Assembly (NCBI RefSeq): GCF_009712605.1 | Contig: NZ_WASO01000001.1 | Coordinates: 620,001-684,000 of the forward strand | Direction of reading: 5' to 3' | Origin: Paludibacter sp. | GTDB taxonomy: Bacteria > Bacteroidota > Bacteroidia > Bacteroidales > Paludibacteraceae | DNA: 64,000 nt | The notes under the pieces: generated by a model | Seen by the model: only the letters and a program-made list of their open reading frames with translations | Database searches by the model: none | What the model was told of the DNA's origin: nothing | Made by a program: the position numbers and the translations under genes | Part shown: in pieces, positions 54,048 through 63,052 of the stretch | Layout of the letters: every line of letters starts with the position of its first letter | How positions within the stretch are numbered: position 1 is the stretch's first letter

Positions 54048-57044
54048 ATGTCGAGTATCAGGTTAAATAAAGTAGTTAAGGATTTGAACGTAGGACTTTC
54101 GACGGCAGTCGATTTTTTGCGAAAAAAAGGTCATGTTGTTGAGGAAAATCCCAACTTCAAGATTTCTGAAGATCAGTATACTATTCTTGTAAAAGAGTTT
54201 AGCAACGATAAGGACCTGAAAATTAAGTCAGAACGCGAAACTCAAATGCGCCAGGAGAAAGAAAAGGCTCAAACGATTACTGCTGCCGGTTACGAAGCTT
54301 CTGTGTCTAAAGATAAGCCCAAGGTTGAAGCGAAACCTGAACCGAAGTCTGCAACAGAGGAAATCAAGGTGGTCGTGTCGGATGAAATACGTCCTCATAT
54401 TACCACTGTGGGGAAAATTGATCTGGATGCTCTTGATAAAAAAGCTGCACCGGCTCCTGCTACTCCCGCTCCTGAAAAGCAACCGGAACCAGTAGTGGAA
54501 CCAGCTCCGGCTCCAGAACCTGAACCCAAACCTGTTGTAGAACAGAAACCTGAAAAAATAGAAGAGCCGGCTCCGGAACCTGTAGTTGTTCCTGAACCCG
54601 AATCTCCAAAAGCAGAACCGGTTGTGGTTGAAAAGAAAATTGAAGTTGAAGCCGTGAAAGAAGTGGCAAAAGAGCCTGTGGCTGAAGTAGTGAAGGTTGT
54701 TGAAAAACCTTCTGAAGATAATAGTCCCAAAGAGACTGCAGAACCGGAAGTGCAAAATGAAGGTGAAGTGTTCCAGTTGAGACCTACTGTAATAGAACAG
54801 AATATAAAGGTAGTTGACAAAATTGACCTTTCTGCTCTCAACCAGCAAACACGTCCGAAGAAAAAGTCAAAAGAAGAAAAACGGAAAGAACGCGTACAAC
54901 GCGAACAACAAAATACGCCGAATAATCAACAACGTCCGGCAAATCCTTCGTCAGCATCTCCTGCGACTCAGCAAGGATCAGCGAATGCCGACCAGAGAAA
55001 AGAAAAACGGAAACGTATTCACAAAGAAAAAGTGGATCTTTCGAAACCGAATGTTCCACAAGGGAATAACCCTGCAAGACCAAATGATAACCGTCACAAA
55101 GGTCAGGGAAATATGCCCAAACGTCCTTTCAAACCGGAAGTGAACGAAGAAGATGTTCAAAAGCAGATCAAAGAAACGCTTGCCCGTTTGACAGAGAAAA
55201 AGATTAAAGGCTCAAAATATAGAAAAGAAAAGCGCGATAACGTTTCAGCGCGTCAGCAGGAACGTGAAGAAATGGAGCGCGACAGCGAAAATGTACTGAA
55301 GCTGACCGAGTTTGTAACGGTAGCAGAATTGGCAACCATGATGGATGTGCCTGTAACCAAAGTTATTGGTACATGTATGAATCTGGGCGTGATGGTGTCA
55401 ATTAATCAACGTCTGGATGCGGAAACCATCAATATTGTTGCTGATGAATTCGGTTACAAAACAGAATATGTGAGTTCGGAAGTTATTGACGCTATCGCAC
55501 AGGATCAGGAAGAAGACCGTGCAGAGGATATGGAAGCCCGTCCGCCTATTGTAACTGTGATGGGACACGTTGACCACGGTAAAACTTCATTGCTCGACCA
55601 TATTCGTAAAGCCAATGTAATTGCCGGTGAAGCCGGAGGTATTACTCAGCATATCGGAGCTTACCATGTAACGCTGGAAAGCGGTCGTGAAATTACCTTC
55701 CTTGATACTCCTGGTCACGAAGCGTTTACCGCAATGCGTGCCCGTGGTGCTGCCGTTACCGATATTGCCATTATCATTGTTGCTGCCGACGATAGTGTGA
55801 TGCCTCAGACAATTGAAGCAATCAACCACGCATCAGCCGCAAATGTACCAATGGTGTTTGCTATCAATAAAATAGATAAACCAGGTGCTAATCCTGAAAA
55901 AATAAAAGAAGCGCTGGCTAATATGAACTACCTGGTGGAAGACTGGGGTGGTAAATACCAGTCGCAGGAAATTTCGGCCAAAAAAGGCGTAGGTGTACAC
56001 GAGTTGCTTGAAAAAGTGTTGCTCGAGGCAGATATGCTTGAATTAAGGGCTAATCCTAATAAACGTGCCACCGGTTCAATCATTGAATCGTCGCTCGATA
56101 AAGGACGTGGCTATGTGTCGACCGTTTTGGTAAAAGACGGAACGCTCAATATTGGCGATGTGGTTCTTGCCGGTACTCATTTTGGTCGTGTAAAAGCGAT
56201 GTTCAACGAACGTAATCAACGCGTGACAAGCGTTGGACCTTCGGAACCAGTACTGATTCTTGGTCTCGACGGAGCTCCTCAGGCCGGTGATACATTCAAT
56301 GTTATGCCGACAGAACAGGAAGCCCGTGATATTGCCAACAAACGTGAGCAGTTGCAACGTGAACAAGGTCTGCGTACCAGCCGTCACATTACACTGGATG
56401 AAATCGGTCGCCGTATAGCTATCGGTAACTTCCAGGAACTGAATGTGATTGTGAAGGGTGACGTGGATGGTTCTATCGAAGCACTTTCCGACTCGTTGAT
56501 TAAGCTTTCTACCGAAGAAATTCAGGTAAATGTGATTCACAAAGCAGTGGGTCAGATTTCAGAATCGGATGTAATGCTTGCCGCAGCTTCAAATGCGATT
56601 ATCGTCGGCTTCCAGGTTCGTCCTTCAATGGCCGCTCGTAAATTGGCAGAGAAGGAAGAAATCGACATCCGACTTTACTCGATCATCTATAATGCAATAG
56701 AAGAATTGAAAGCTGCTATGGAAGGTATGCTTTCTCCCGAAATCAAGGAAGAAGTGGTGGCTACCCTCGAGGTTCAGGAAGTCTTCAAGATTACCAAGGT
56801 GGGTTCTGTTGCCGGATGTATCGTGCGTGAAGGTAAGATTAAACGCGGAACCAAAATACGTCTTATTCGTGATGGTATCGTGGTGTTCAGTGGTGAGCTC
56901 GGCTCTTTGAAACGTTTCAAAGACGATGTCAAAGAAGTTGGTAATGGCTATGAATGTGGTTTGAATATAGCCAACTACAATGACATTAAGACGGGAGACC
57001 TTATCGAAGGCTACGAAGAAGTAGAAGTTAAGAAAACCCTCTGA
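54048..57044 (+). CDS. infB: Translation initiation factor IF-2
   Basis: IF-2 brings fMet-tRNA to the 30S subunit with GTP. The protein has 998 residues. The N-terminal IF2_N-type domain ([23 protein letters not shown]) is followed by a long linker (about 90-400) very rich in Pro, Glu, Ala and Lys, with many PEP/PAP repeats, and then a second IF2_N copy near 420 ([22 protein letters not shown]). The GTPase domain begins near 498: [49 protein letters not shown]. Domains II to IV follow to the end. The long linker is common in Bacteroidota and makes the protein longer than the E. coli one. Confidence 0.98.
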   Translation: MSSIRLNKVVKDLNVGLSTAVDFLRKKGHVVEENPNFKISEDQYTILVKEFSNDKDLKIKSERETQMRQEKEKAQTITAAGYEASVSKDKPKVEAKPEPKSATEEIKVVVSDEIRPHITTVGKIDLDALDKKAAPAPATPAPEKQPEPVVEPAPAPEPEPKPVVEQKPEKIEEPAPEPVVVPEPESPKAEPVVVEKKIEVEAVKEVAKEPVAEVVKVVEKPSEDNSPKETAEPEVQNEGEVFQLRPTVIEQNIKVVDKIDLSALNQQTRPKKKSKEEKRKERVQREQQNTPNNQQRPANPSSASPATQQGSANADQRKEKRKRIHKEKVDLSKPNVPQGNNPARPNDNRHKGQGNMPKRPFKPEVNEEDVQKQIKETLARLTEKKIKGSKYRKEKRDNVSARQQEREEMERDSENVLKLTEFVTVAELATMMDVPVTKVIGTCMNLGVMVSINQRLDAETINIVADEFGYKTEYVSSEVIDAIAQDQEEDRAEDMEARPPIVTVMGHVDHGKTSLLDHIRKANVIAGEAGGITQHIGAYHVTLESGREITFLDTPGHEAFTAMRARGAAVTDIAIIIVAADDSVMPQTIEAINHASAANVPMVFAINKIDKPGANPEKIKEALANMNYLVEDWGGKYQSQEISAKKGVGVHELLEKVLLEADMLELRANPNKRATGSIIESSLDKGRGYVSTVLVKDGTLNIGDVVLAGTHFGRVKAMFNERNQRVTSVGPSEPVLILGLDGAPQAGDTFNVMPTEQEARDIANKREQLQREQGLRTSRHITLDEIGRRIAIGNFQELNVIVKGDVDGSIEALSDSLIKLSTEEIQVNVIHKAVGQISESDVMLAAASNAIIVGFQVRPSMAARKLAEKEEIDIRLYSIIYNAIEELKAAMEGMLSPEIKEEVVATLEVQEVFKITKVGSVAGCIVREGKIKRGTKIRLIRDGIVVFSGELGSLKRFKDDVKEVGNGYECGLNIANYNDIKTGDLIEGYEEVEVKKTL

Positions 57045-57074
57045 TTGTAACTAATTTAATTGCAGCATAAATAG

Positions 57075-57119
57075 ACGGCTGCGGATGAAGACCTGAGTCG
57101 TTATCCGTGGCCGTTTTTT
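57075..57119 (+). terminator. Terminator after infB
   Basis: ACGGCTGCGGAT (from 57075) pairs with ATCCGTGGCCGT (to 57114), followed by a T run. Confidence 0.85.
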
Positions 57120-57135
57120 ATATTAATACCGTTTT

Positions 57136-57675
57136 ATGTCGACGTTGGATTGTTTTTTTCTTGTTTTGATGGGAGCCGGAATGATTTTCGGTTTCATAAA
57201 AGGAGCCTTTCGTTTGCTGGCAACTCTGGCCGGAATTGTGCTGGGCATCTATTTTGCCCGTTTCTTTTATCAACCGGTTGCTTCGTTTCTGGAAATGTTG
57301 TTGCACCTCTCTCCGAAGGTGGCATTGCCTCTTTCATTTTTTGTCCTCTTTGTGGGAGTAGGGCTGGGCTTGTATTTGTTGGGGAGAATGATGACCAAAG
57401 TGTCGAAAGCAGTTGCATTGTCATGGCTGAATCGTCTGTGTGGCGGAGCTATTGGTGTATTGCAGGTTGCCTTGGTACTGGGCGTTTTGATAAATTTATA
57501 TTCGTCGGCGCACCATAAAGTGACCGGTAAAGAGGCCGAAAATGCCCCCGGATCGTTGCTCTATAAGCCCTTGAAACAGCTTCCGGATATCATTCTGCCA
57601 TACATGGATTTTGACAAATGGAATAAGCCTCCGACGGTCGGGAAGAATGCAAACGATGCAGCTTCTGTGTCGTGA
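57136..57675 (+). CDS. CvpA family inner-membrane protein
   Basis: The protein has 179 residues and four hydrophobic segments in the first 130: LDCFFLVLMGAGMIFGFIKGAF, LLATLAGIVLGIYFARFF, ALPLSFFVLFVGVGLGLYLLG and LCGGAIGVLQVALVLGVLI (short parts). The FIKGAFR turn after helix one is the CvpA signature. CvpA proteins are linked with colicin V production and with bile-salt or envelope tolerance; the molecular role is not settled. In Bacteroidales the gene commonly follows infB, as here, but a terminator lies between. Confidence 0.88.
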   Translation: MSTLDCFFLVLMGAGMIFGFIKGAFRLLATLAGIVLGIYFARFFYQPVASFLEMLLHLSPKVALPLSFFVLFVGVGLGLYLLGRMMTKVSKAVALSWLNRLCGGAIGVLQVALVLGVLINLYSSAHHKVTGKEAENAPGSLLYKPLKQLPDIILPYMDFDKWNKPPTVGKNANDAASVS

Positions 57676-57714
57676 AAAAATGTTATTTTTCTGGGATTCC
57701 TTGCTAAAAATGAG

Positions 57715-57722
57715 TATCTTTG
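57715..57722 (+). promoter_or_regulatory. Promoter -7 box of the aldolase gene
   Basis: TATCTTTG, 38 bases before the start codon. The aldolase codon use is strongly biased, fitting a strong promoter. Confidence 0.65.
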
Positions 57723-57759
57723 CACTCGTTAAATTCAAACACAATAAACAATAAATACT

Positions 57760-58752
57760 ATGGTAAGCTACAAAGAATTAGGATTAGTAAACACGAAAGA
57801 GTTGTTTAAGAAAGCTATCGAAGGCAAATATGCTATTCCAGCTTTCAACTTCAATAACCTGGAGCAAATGCAGGCAATTATTGCTGCTTGTGTTGAAACA
57901 AAATCACCTGTGATTTTGCAGGTTTCGAGCGGTGCCCGTAAATATGCAAACCAGACCTTATTGCGTTACATGGCTCAGGGAGCTGTTGAATATGCAAAAG
58001 AATTGGGTTATGCAATTCCGGTTGTATTGCACCTTGATCATGGCGATAGCTTTGAATTGTGTAAAGATTGTATCGATATGGGCTTCTCGTCTGTAATGAT
58101 CGATGGTTCACACTTCCCATACGAAGAAAATATTGCTTTGACAAAGAAAGTAGTAGAATATGCTCATGCTCATGACGTAACTGTAGAAGGTGAGTTAGGC
58201 GTGTTGGCAGGTGTTGAAGATGACGTTGTTGCAGAACACCACACCTATACTCAACCAGAAGAAGTAGTTGACTTCGTAACACGTACGGGTGTTGACTCTT
58301 TGGCTATCTCTATCGGTACTTCTCACGGTGCTAACAAATTTACACCAGCACAATGTACCCGCGATGCAAACGGTGTTTTGATCCCGCCTCCATTGCGTTT
58401 CGATATCCTCGAAGAAATTGAAAAACAAATTCCGGGATTTCCTATCGTATTGCACGGTTCTTCTTCTGTACCTCAGGAATATGTTGAAACTATCAATAAA
58501 TTCGGTGGTGCATTGAAAGATTCTATCGGTATTCCAGAAGAACAATTGCGTCACGCAGCTTCTTCAGCTGTTTGCAAAATTAACATCGACTCAGATGGTC
58601 GTTTGGCTATGACAGCTGCAGTTCGTGAAGTTTTGGCAACAAAACCGGGCGAATTCGATCCTCGTAAATATTTAGGCCCAGCTCGCGATGAGTTGAAAAA
58701 ACTCTACATGCACAAAACTGTTAACGTTTTGGGTAGCGCAGGTAAAGCGTAA
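57760..58752 (+). CDS. fba: Class II fructose-bisphosphate aldolase
   Basis: The zinc aldolase splits fructose 1,6-bisphosphate in glycolysis. The protein has 330 residues. Zinc and phosphate sites: HLDHGDSFELC near 88-98, VMIDGSHFPYEENI near 107-120, VEGELGVLAGVED near 144-156, SIGTSHGANKF near 186-196 and VLHGSSSVPQEYV near 228-240. The starting segment LVNTKELFKKAIEGKYAIPAFNFNN (seen in part) is typical of class II enzymes. It uses a narrow codon set like the CoA-transferase at 11774, pointing to high expression. Monocistronic, with a terminator at 58877. Confidence 0.95.
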   Translation: MVSYKELGLVNTKELFKKAIEGKYAIPAFNFNNLEQMQAIIAACVETKSPVILQVSSGARKYANQTLLRYMAQGAVEYAKELGYAIPVVLHLDHGDSFELCKDCIDMGFSSVMIDGSHFPYEENIALTKKVVEYAHAHDVTVEGELGVLAGVEDDVVAEHHTYTQPEEVVDFVTRTGVDSLAISIGTSHGANKFTPAQCTRDANGVLIPPPLRFDILEEIEKQIPGFPIVLHGSSSVPQEYVETINKFGGALKDSIGIPEEQLRHAASSAVCKINIDSDGRLAMTAAVREVLATKPGEFDPRKYLGPARDELKKLYMHKTVNVLGSAGKA

Positions 58753-58761
58753 TTGACATTG

Positions 58762-58870
58762 ACAATTTATTTATTTACGATTTACAATTTGCTCAGAGGT
58801 TGAAACTCTTTTAGAAAGCAGCAGACGAGCAGAGATTATTCGTAAATGGTAAATGTTGAAATAGTAAATC
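58762..58870. repeat. Imperfect inverted spacer repeat after fba
   Basis: ATTTACGATTTACAATTT near 58780 faces CGTAAATGGTAAATG near 58840. This is an ATTTAC-based inverted repeat of the kind often found between Bacteroidales genes; no gene is seen here. Confidence 0.5.
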
Positions 58871-58876
58871 TGAAGA

Positions 58877-58905
58877 AAAGCCGTCTCGAAAAAGACGGCT
58901 TTTTT
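58877..58905 (+). terminator. Terminator before mpg
   Basis: AAAAGCCGTCT (58877-58887) pairs with AGACGGCTTTT, followed by T to 58905. Confidence 0.88.
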
Positions 58906-58932
58906 GTGCTTTCACTAACAAGAAATTATGCC

Positions 58933-58940
58933 TAATTTTG
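58933..58940 (+). promoter_or_regulatory. Promoter -7 box of mpg
   Basis: TAATTTTG is an exact -7 box 16 bases before the ATG at 58956. A TTG start at 58938 would lie inside the box, so the ATG is chosen. Confidence 0.6.
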
Positions 58941-58955
58941 CAGGTAAAACAGACC

Positions 58956-59474
58956 ATGACCGCTTTCCCACGTTTACATCCTGATTTTTTTAGAAGAGAT
59001 GCCGTTACTGTTGCCCGGGAGTTGCTGGGTAGAACTATAGTGCGTCGCTTTGAAAACGGAGAAGAAAAACGTTTTGTTATTGTGGAAACCGAAGCTTACA
59101 TCGGGGAAGAAGATCTGGCCTGTCATGCAAGTAAAGGGCGTACACCACGTACCGAAGTAATGTATCACGACGGAGGTAAAATTTACGTGTATTTGATTTA
59201 CGGCATGTACTGGATGCTCAATTTCGTTACAGGAAACGAAGGCCATCCGCAAGCGGTACTTATCAGAGGTGTTGATAAGGTAATAGGTTCGGGCAGGGTA
59301 GGGCGTTTGTTGCAACTCGACAAATCATTTTATGGAGAAGATTTATGTATCTCGAACCGATTGTGGGTGGAAGATACACCGGTTATAGCCACTTTTGCTA
59401 CAGCTCCTCGGGTGGGAGTGGATTACGCTAAAGAGTGGAAAGATATGGAATGGCGATTTATTGCCAATGATTGA
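58956..59474 (+). CDS. mpg: DNA-3-methyladenine glycosylase (AAG/MPG family)
   Basis: The enzyme removes alkylated and deaminated purines from DNA. From the ATG at 58956 it has 172 residues, a little short for the family (190-200). Landmarks: AVTVARELLGRTIVRRFENGE, VETEAYIGEEDLACHASKGRTPRTEVMY near 52-78 (catalytic Glu in ETEAY; short parts shown), YVYLIYGMYWMLNFVTG near 88-104 and VLIRGVDK. The C-terminal end WKDMEWRFIAND is shortened compared with usual WRFRL endings but complete in the core. It stands before rbfA. Confidence 0.94.
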   Translation: MTAFPRLHPDFFRRDAVTVARELLGRTIVRRFENGEEKRFVIVETEAYIGEEDLACHASKGRTPRTEVMYHDGGKIYVYLIYGMYWMLNFVTGNEGHPQAVLIRGVDKVIGSGRVGRLLQLDKSFYGEDLCISNRLWVEDTPVIATFATAPRVGVDYAKEWKDMEWRFIAND

Positions 59475-59541
59475 TGTGGTATAATAATCCGAAATGTTCA
59501 AGATAGAGTTTGAAATTTTGGAACTTTGAATTTATAAATTT

Positions 59542-59877
59542 ATGGACAGTACAAGACAAGAAAAAATAGGACGGATGTTGCAAAAAGAGCTGAGCAGTAT
59601 GTTTCTCGGCATTGCGCGCAACTATCCGGGAGTGATGATTACCGTTACCAATGTGCGGATTACCCCCGATTTGAGCATTGCAAAGGTGTATTTGAGTATT
59701 TTTCCGGGAGATAAGGCCGAATCAACGCTGGCGCTTATCAAGGAACATACTAAAACAATACGTTATGAATTGGGCGTAAAAATTCGCCATCAGATGCGTG
59801 TGGTTCCCGAACTGGCATTTTATTTGGATGATACGCTCGATTATCTTGAAAATATCGACAAGCTGTTAAAGAAATAG
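59542..59877 (+). CDS. rbfA: Ribosome-binding factor A
   Basis: RbfA binds the 30S subunit during cold adaptation and 16S maturation. The protein has 111 residues with the KH-like fold: RQEKIGRMLQKELSSMFLG at the start, VMITVTNVRITPDLSIAKVYLSIFPGD near 32-58 (short parts) and VKIRHQMRVVPELAFYLDDTLDYLENIDKLLKK at the end (ELAFYLDDTLDY is the family signature). It lies 57 bases before the permease gene and is often found in this order in Bacteroidales. Confidence 0.96.
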   Translation: MDSTRQEKIGRMLQKELSSMFLGIARNYPGVMITVTNVRITPDLSIAKVYLSIFPGDKAESTLALIKEHTKTIRYELGVKIRHQMRVVPELAFYLDDTLDYLENIDKLLKK

Positions 59878-59933
59878 GTGAGCATCGAATATATTTAAAT
59901 TTTCAAATCTCATATTCTCAAATTTAGATTTCT

Positions 59934-61163
59934 GTGAACTTAGCATTTCATATTGCCCGTCGTTATCTGTTTGCCAAGAAATCGCACAATGCGATTAATA
60001 TCATTTCCGGTATTTCGGCAGGAGGTGTTTGCGTGGGCACAATGGCAATGATTTGTGTGCTTTCGGTGTTCAATGGTTTTGAAGGTCTTATACAACAGCT
60101 TTTCAGTGCTTTTGATCCTGATTTGAAAATTGAATTGGTGCAGGGAAAAGCCTTCGATACGCATACCAAAGAGTGGAATGCGGTACGCCAACTCAAGGAT
60201 ATTGCTTTTTATGACGAAGTAGTGGAAGATAATGCCATGCTTCGGTACAAAGACAAGCAATTGCCAGCAACCATCAAGGGTATTGGAACCCACTTTCAGG
60301 CAATGACAGCAATTGACAGTCTGCTTGTGTCGGGCAGTTTTGTGTTGAACGATGGCGTTTTTGAGAATGGTATTATGGGTGTGGGGCTTGCCGGTGCTCT
60401 GGGTACCGGTTCTAAAGCACTCGATCCGGTTTTGGTGTATGTGCCTAAACGTATTTCAGCAATTAATCTGGTGAACCCGGAAAATAGCTTCAATAGTGAC
60501 AAGATCTTTGTCTCAGGTGTTTTTGCTATCAAGCAGGCTGCTTACGATGATAAATATTTTCTGGTTTCACTGCCTTTTGCACGTCGTATGTTTGATTATC
60601 CGGATAATGTTGCGACGTCGGTAAGTTTGAAGCTGAAGCCCGGAGTGGAGGCTGATGTTGTGAAGAAAGAGGTAAAGAATATTCTTGGCGATAAATTTTC
60701 GGTGTTGAACCGTTATGAACAGCAGAGTGACTATTTTCGTATTATGAAAATAGAAAAGTGGATGACTTATCTTATACTTTCTTTTATTCTGCTGATAGCC
60801 GTGTTTAATATTATCGGGTCGTTGTCTATGCTGATTATTGACAAAGAGAATGATATTCAGACCCTGCGAAATTTAGGAGCAGACAATCGATTAATACAAC
60901 GAATCTTCCTGTTGGAAGGCTGGATGATCTCCGTGGGTGGTGCTTTGCTGGGTGTTGCGCTTGGTGTTATTCTTTGCTTAGGTCAGTATTATTTCGGATG
61001 GATCAAATTGCAGGGATCAGGTTTTATTATCGATTCTTATCCGGTGGAAGTGGTTTGGACGGATCTTGCTGTCGTGCTTGTAACGGTAAGTGTGATGGGA
61101 TTTTTAGCGGCGCTTTATCCGGTACGTTACCTGAGAAAGAACTTGCTTGAAAAAGTGAGATAA
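59934..61163 (+). CDS. LolC/LolE-type ABC transporter permease (FtsX-like)
   Basis: The protein has 409 residues and a GTG start: the open frame gives VNLAFHIARRYLFAKKSHNAINIISGI, the classic N-terminus of LolC/E (HIARRYLFAKKSHNAIN), and no ATG fits. A first membrane helix near 25-48, a periplasmic MacB-PCD-like domain (50-270) and three C-terminal helices follow (MTYLILSFILLIAVFNIIGSL and WMISVGGALLGVALGVILCLG). It probably extracts lipoproteins from the inner membrane with a LolD ATPase, absent here; in Bacteroidota such single permeases can act as homodimers. Confidence 0.92.
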   Translation: MNLAFHIARRYLFAKKSHNAINIISGISAGGVCVGTMAMICVLSVFNGFEGLIQQLFSAFDPDLKIELVQGKAFDTHTKEWNAVRQLKDIAFYDEVVEDNAMLRYKDKQLPATIKGIGTHFQAMTAIDSLLVSGSFVLNDGVFENGIMGVGLAGALGTGSKALDPVLVYVPKRISAINLVNPENSFNSDKIFVSGVFAIKQAAYDDKYFLVSLPFARRMFDYPDNVATSVSLKLKPGVEADVVKKEVKNILGDKFSVLNRYEQQSDYFRIMKIEKWMTYLILSFILLIAVFNIIGSLSMLIIDKENDIQTLRNLGADNRLIQRIFLLEGWMISVGGALLGVALGVILCLGQYYFGWIKLQGSGFIIDSYPVEVVWTDLAVVLVTVSVMGFLAALYPVRYLRKNLLEKVR

Positions 61164-61185
61164 ACGAGCAAAAAAATATGATAAT

Positions 61186-61219
61186 AAAGAAGGATGTCTT
61201 GCAGAAGACATCCTTCTTT
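61186..61219. terminator. Bidirectional terminator between the permease gene and gltX
   Basis: AAAGAAGGATGTCTT (61186-61200) and AAGACATCCTTCTTT (61205-61219) pair perfectly around GCAG. Confidence 0.92.
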
Positions 61220-61224
61220 GTGTT

Positions 61225-62742
61225 TTAGAGTTTAATGGTATCTATTGCCCGTTGCACTCGGTTAAGTGTTTCTTCTTTCCCTATAATAGCTGTCAGGTCG
61301 AAAATGTGAGGCCCTTTTGATTCTCCAACCAATGCAATACGGAAAGCATTCATCACATCGCCGGTTTTGTATTCCCTGGTGGCGATCCATTCCATTACTT
61401 TTGCTTCAGAGTCGGCTTTATCGGTTACAAAGTTGTCCAGTGTTTCAATGAAGACCGACAATTCGGTGAGTTGTTGCGCAGTAAATGGTTTCCAGCGTTT
61501 TTGAACGGATTTCTCGTCGTAACTTGTCGGAGCAATAAAGAAATAAGAGGTTGTGTCCCACAATTCACTGATAAAGTTGATGCGCTCGCGCATAAGGACG
61601 ATTACGTTTGAGATAGTTTCGTTAGTTGCTTCTACTCCTTTTTCTGCTAAAATTGTCTTGAATTTAGCTGCAAGTTCTTCAATCGGTTTTAGTTGCAGGT
61701 ACTGGTGGTTGAACCATTTCCCTTTTTCAAAATCAAATTTGGCACCACTCTTGCTGCAACGTTCCATCGAAAATTCTTTGATAAGCTCTTCCATCGAGAA
61801 AATTTCCTGATCGGAACCGGCATGCCATCCTAGCAATGCCAAAAAGTTGATAACCGCTTCGGGTTCGTAGCCCGTTTCGCGATAACCGCTCGAAATGTCG
61901 CCTGTTTTCGGGTCTTTCCATTCCAATGGGAATACAGGGAAACCAAGACGGTCGCCGTCACGTTTGCTGAGTTTTCCGTTGCCATCGGGTTTGAGCAGTA
62001 GAGGCAGGTGGGCAAATTGCGGCATAGAATCTTCCCATCCTAGTGCACGGTAAAGCAATACGTGTAGCGGAGCCGAAGGTAACCACTCTTCTCCACGGAT
62101 AACGTGCGAAATCTCCATCAGATGGTCGTCCACTACGTTGGCAAGGTGGTAGGTCGGCAGGTTGTCGGCCGATTTGAAGAGTACTTTGTCATCCAGAATC
62201 GATGAGTTAATAACTACTTCACCGCGGATCAGGTCCTGTACATGTACTTCTTCGTTCGGCTCTATTTTAATACGGACAACATACTGTTTGCCTTCATTTA
62301 TGCGGCTTTGAACTTCTTCTGCAGATAAAGTCAGAGAATTTTGCATCATGCCACGGGTAGAAGCATCGTATTGAAAATTCTTGATCTCGTTGCGCTTGGC
62401 ATCCAATTCTTCGGGAGTGTCGAATGCAATATAAGCTTTGTCGTCGTTCAGTAACTGATCAACATATTTACGGTAAATATCTTTGCGTTCGCTTTGACGG
62501 TAAGGCGCATGGGGACCTCCCTGTTTCACTCCTTCGTCGATCTTGATGCCCAGCCATACCAGCGACTCTTCGATGTAGGCTTCCGCTCCGGGCACGAAAC
62601 GGTTCGAGTCAGTATCTTCGATGCGGAGAATCATGTCTCCGCCGTTTTGTTTGGCAAAAAGATAGTTGTATAACGCGGTACGCACCCCTCCGATGTGGAG
62701 CGGACCTGTGGGGCTAGGTGCAAAACGAACTCTTACTTTCAT
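61225..62742 (-). CDS. gltX: Glutamyl-tRNA synthetase
   Basis: GltX charges tRNA-Glu (and tRNA-Gln when a GatCAB route is used). From [19 protein letters not shown] at 62742 it has 505 residues; an earlier in-frame start at 62841 is rejected because a promoter -7 box (62830-62837) lies there. The HIGH motif is HIGG in [15 protein letters not shown], and the KMSKS loop is [11 protein letters not shown] near 250. The C-terminal anticodon-binding helices are complete ([21 protein letters not shown]). It is a monocistronic minus gene ending against a shared terminator. Confidence 0.97.
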   Translation of the reverse strand: MKVRVRFAPSPTGPLHIGGVRTALYNYLFAKQNGGDMILRIEDTDSNRFVPGAEAYIEESLVWLGIKIDEGVKQGGPHAPYRQSERKDIYRKYVDQLLNDDKAYIAFDTPEELDAKRNEIKNFQYDASTRGMMQNSLTLSAEEVQSRINEGKQYVVRIKIEPNEEVHVQDLIRGEVVINSSILDDKVLFKSADNLPTYHLANVVDDHLMEISHVIRGEEWLPSAPLHVLLYRALGWEDSMPQFAHLPLLLKPDGNGKLSKRDGDRLGFPVFPLEWKDPKTGDISSGYRETGYEPEAVINFLALLGWHAGSDQEIFSMEELIKEFSMERCSKSGAKFDFEKGKWFNHQYLQLKPIEELAAKFKTILAEKGVEATNETISNVIVLMRERINFISELWDTTSYFFIAPTSYDEKSVQKRWKPFTAQQLTELSVFIETLDNFVTDKADSEAKVMEWIATREYKTGDVMNAFRIALVGESKGPHIFDLTAIIGKEETLNRVQRAIDTIKL

Positions 62743-62829
62743 TTGTATGGTGTTTATTATATGATTGACTGTGTAATTACCTGTTTTATATTGATTTAAT
62801 TGTTGTTTTTGGTGTTTCAAACAGACCTG

Positions 62830-62837
62830 CAAAGATA
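62830..62837 (-). promoter_or_regulatory. Promoter -7 box of gltX
   Basis: Plus CAAAGATA is TATCTTTG on minus; TTTC lies 19 bases further up as a weak -33 box. Start of transcription near 62823, about 80 bases before the ATG. Confidence 0.6.
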
Positions 62838-62975
62838 ACAAAAAGGGTTGACCCCCGAAAGATTTACCTCTCTATATCATTTGCTAATTTGTCGGCATGT
62901 TTTGGATAAATATCATGGAAATAGGTATTGGTCAGGCAATCCAATATGTTTTATGAAATTATGATACGAAAAATG

Positions 62976-62983
62976 TATCTTTG
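62976..62983 (+). promoter_or_regulatory. Promoter -7 box of the AraC-family gene
   Basis: TATCTTTG, 70 bases before the ATG at 63053. The gap 62743-63052 holds this box and the divergent gltX box and nothing else that I can see. Confidence 0.6.
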
Positions 62984-63052
62984 CATGACGATTTTCAAGC
63001 AGTCGCCGGGCTGATCTTGTTGGATAAACGTTCTTCTTATTTGTCCTGAGTT

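Noticed and set aside
54228-54848. 206-codon minus frame rich in Phe, Ser and Arg inside infB
   Set aside because: It mirrors the Pro/Glu/Lys-rich linker of IF-2; the odd composition comes from the repeat codons on the other strand.
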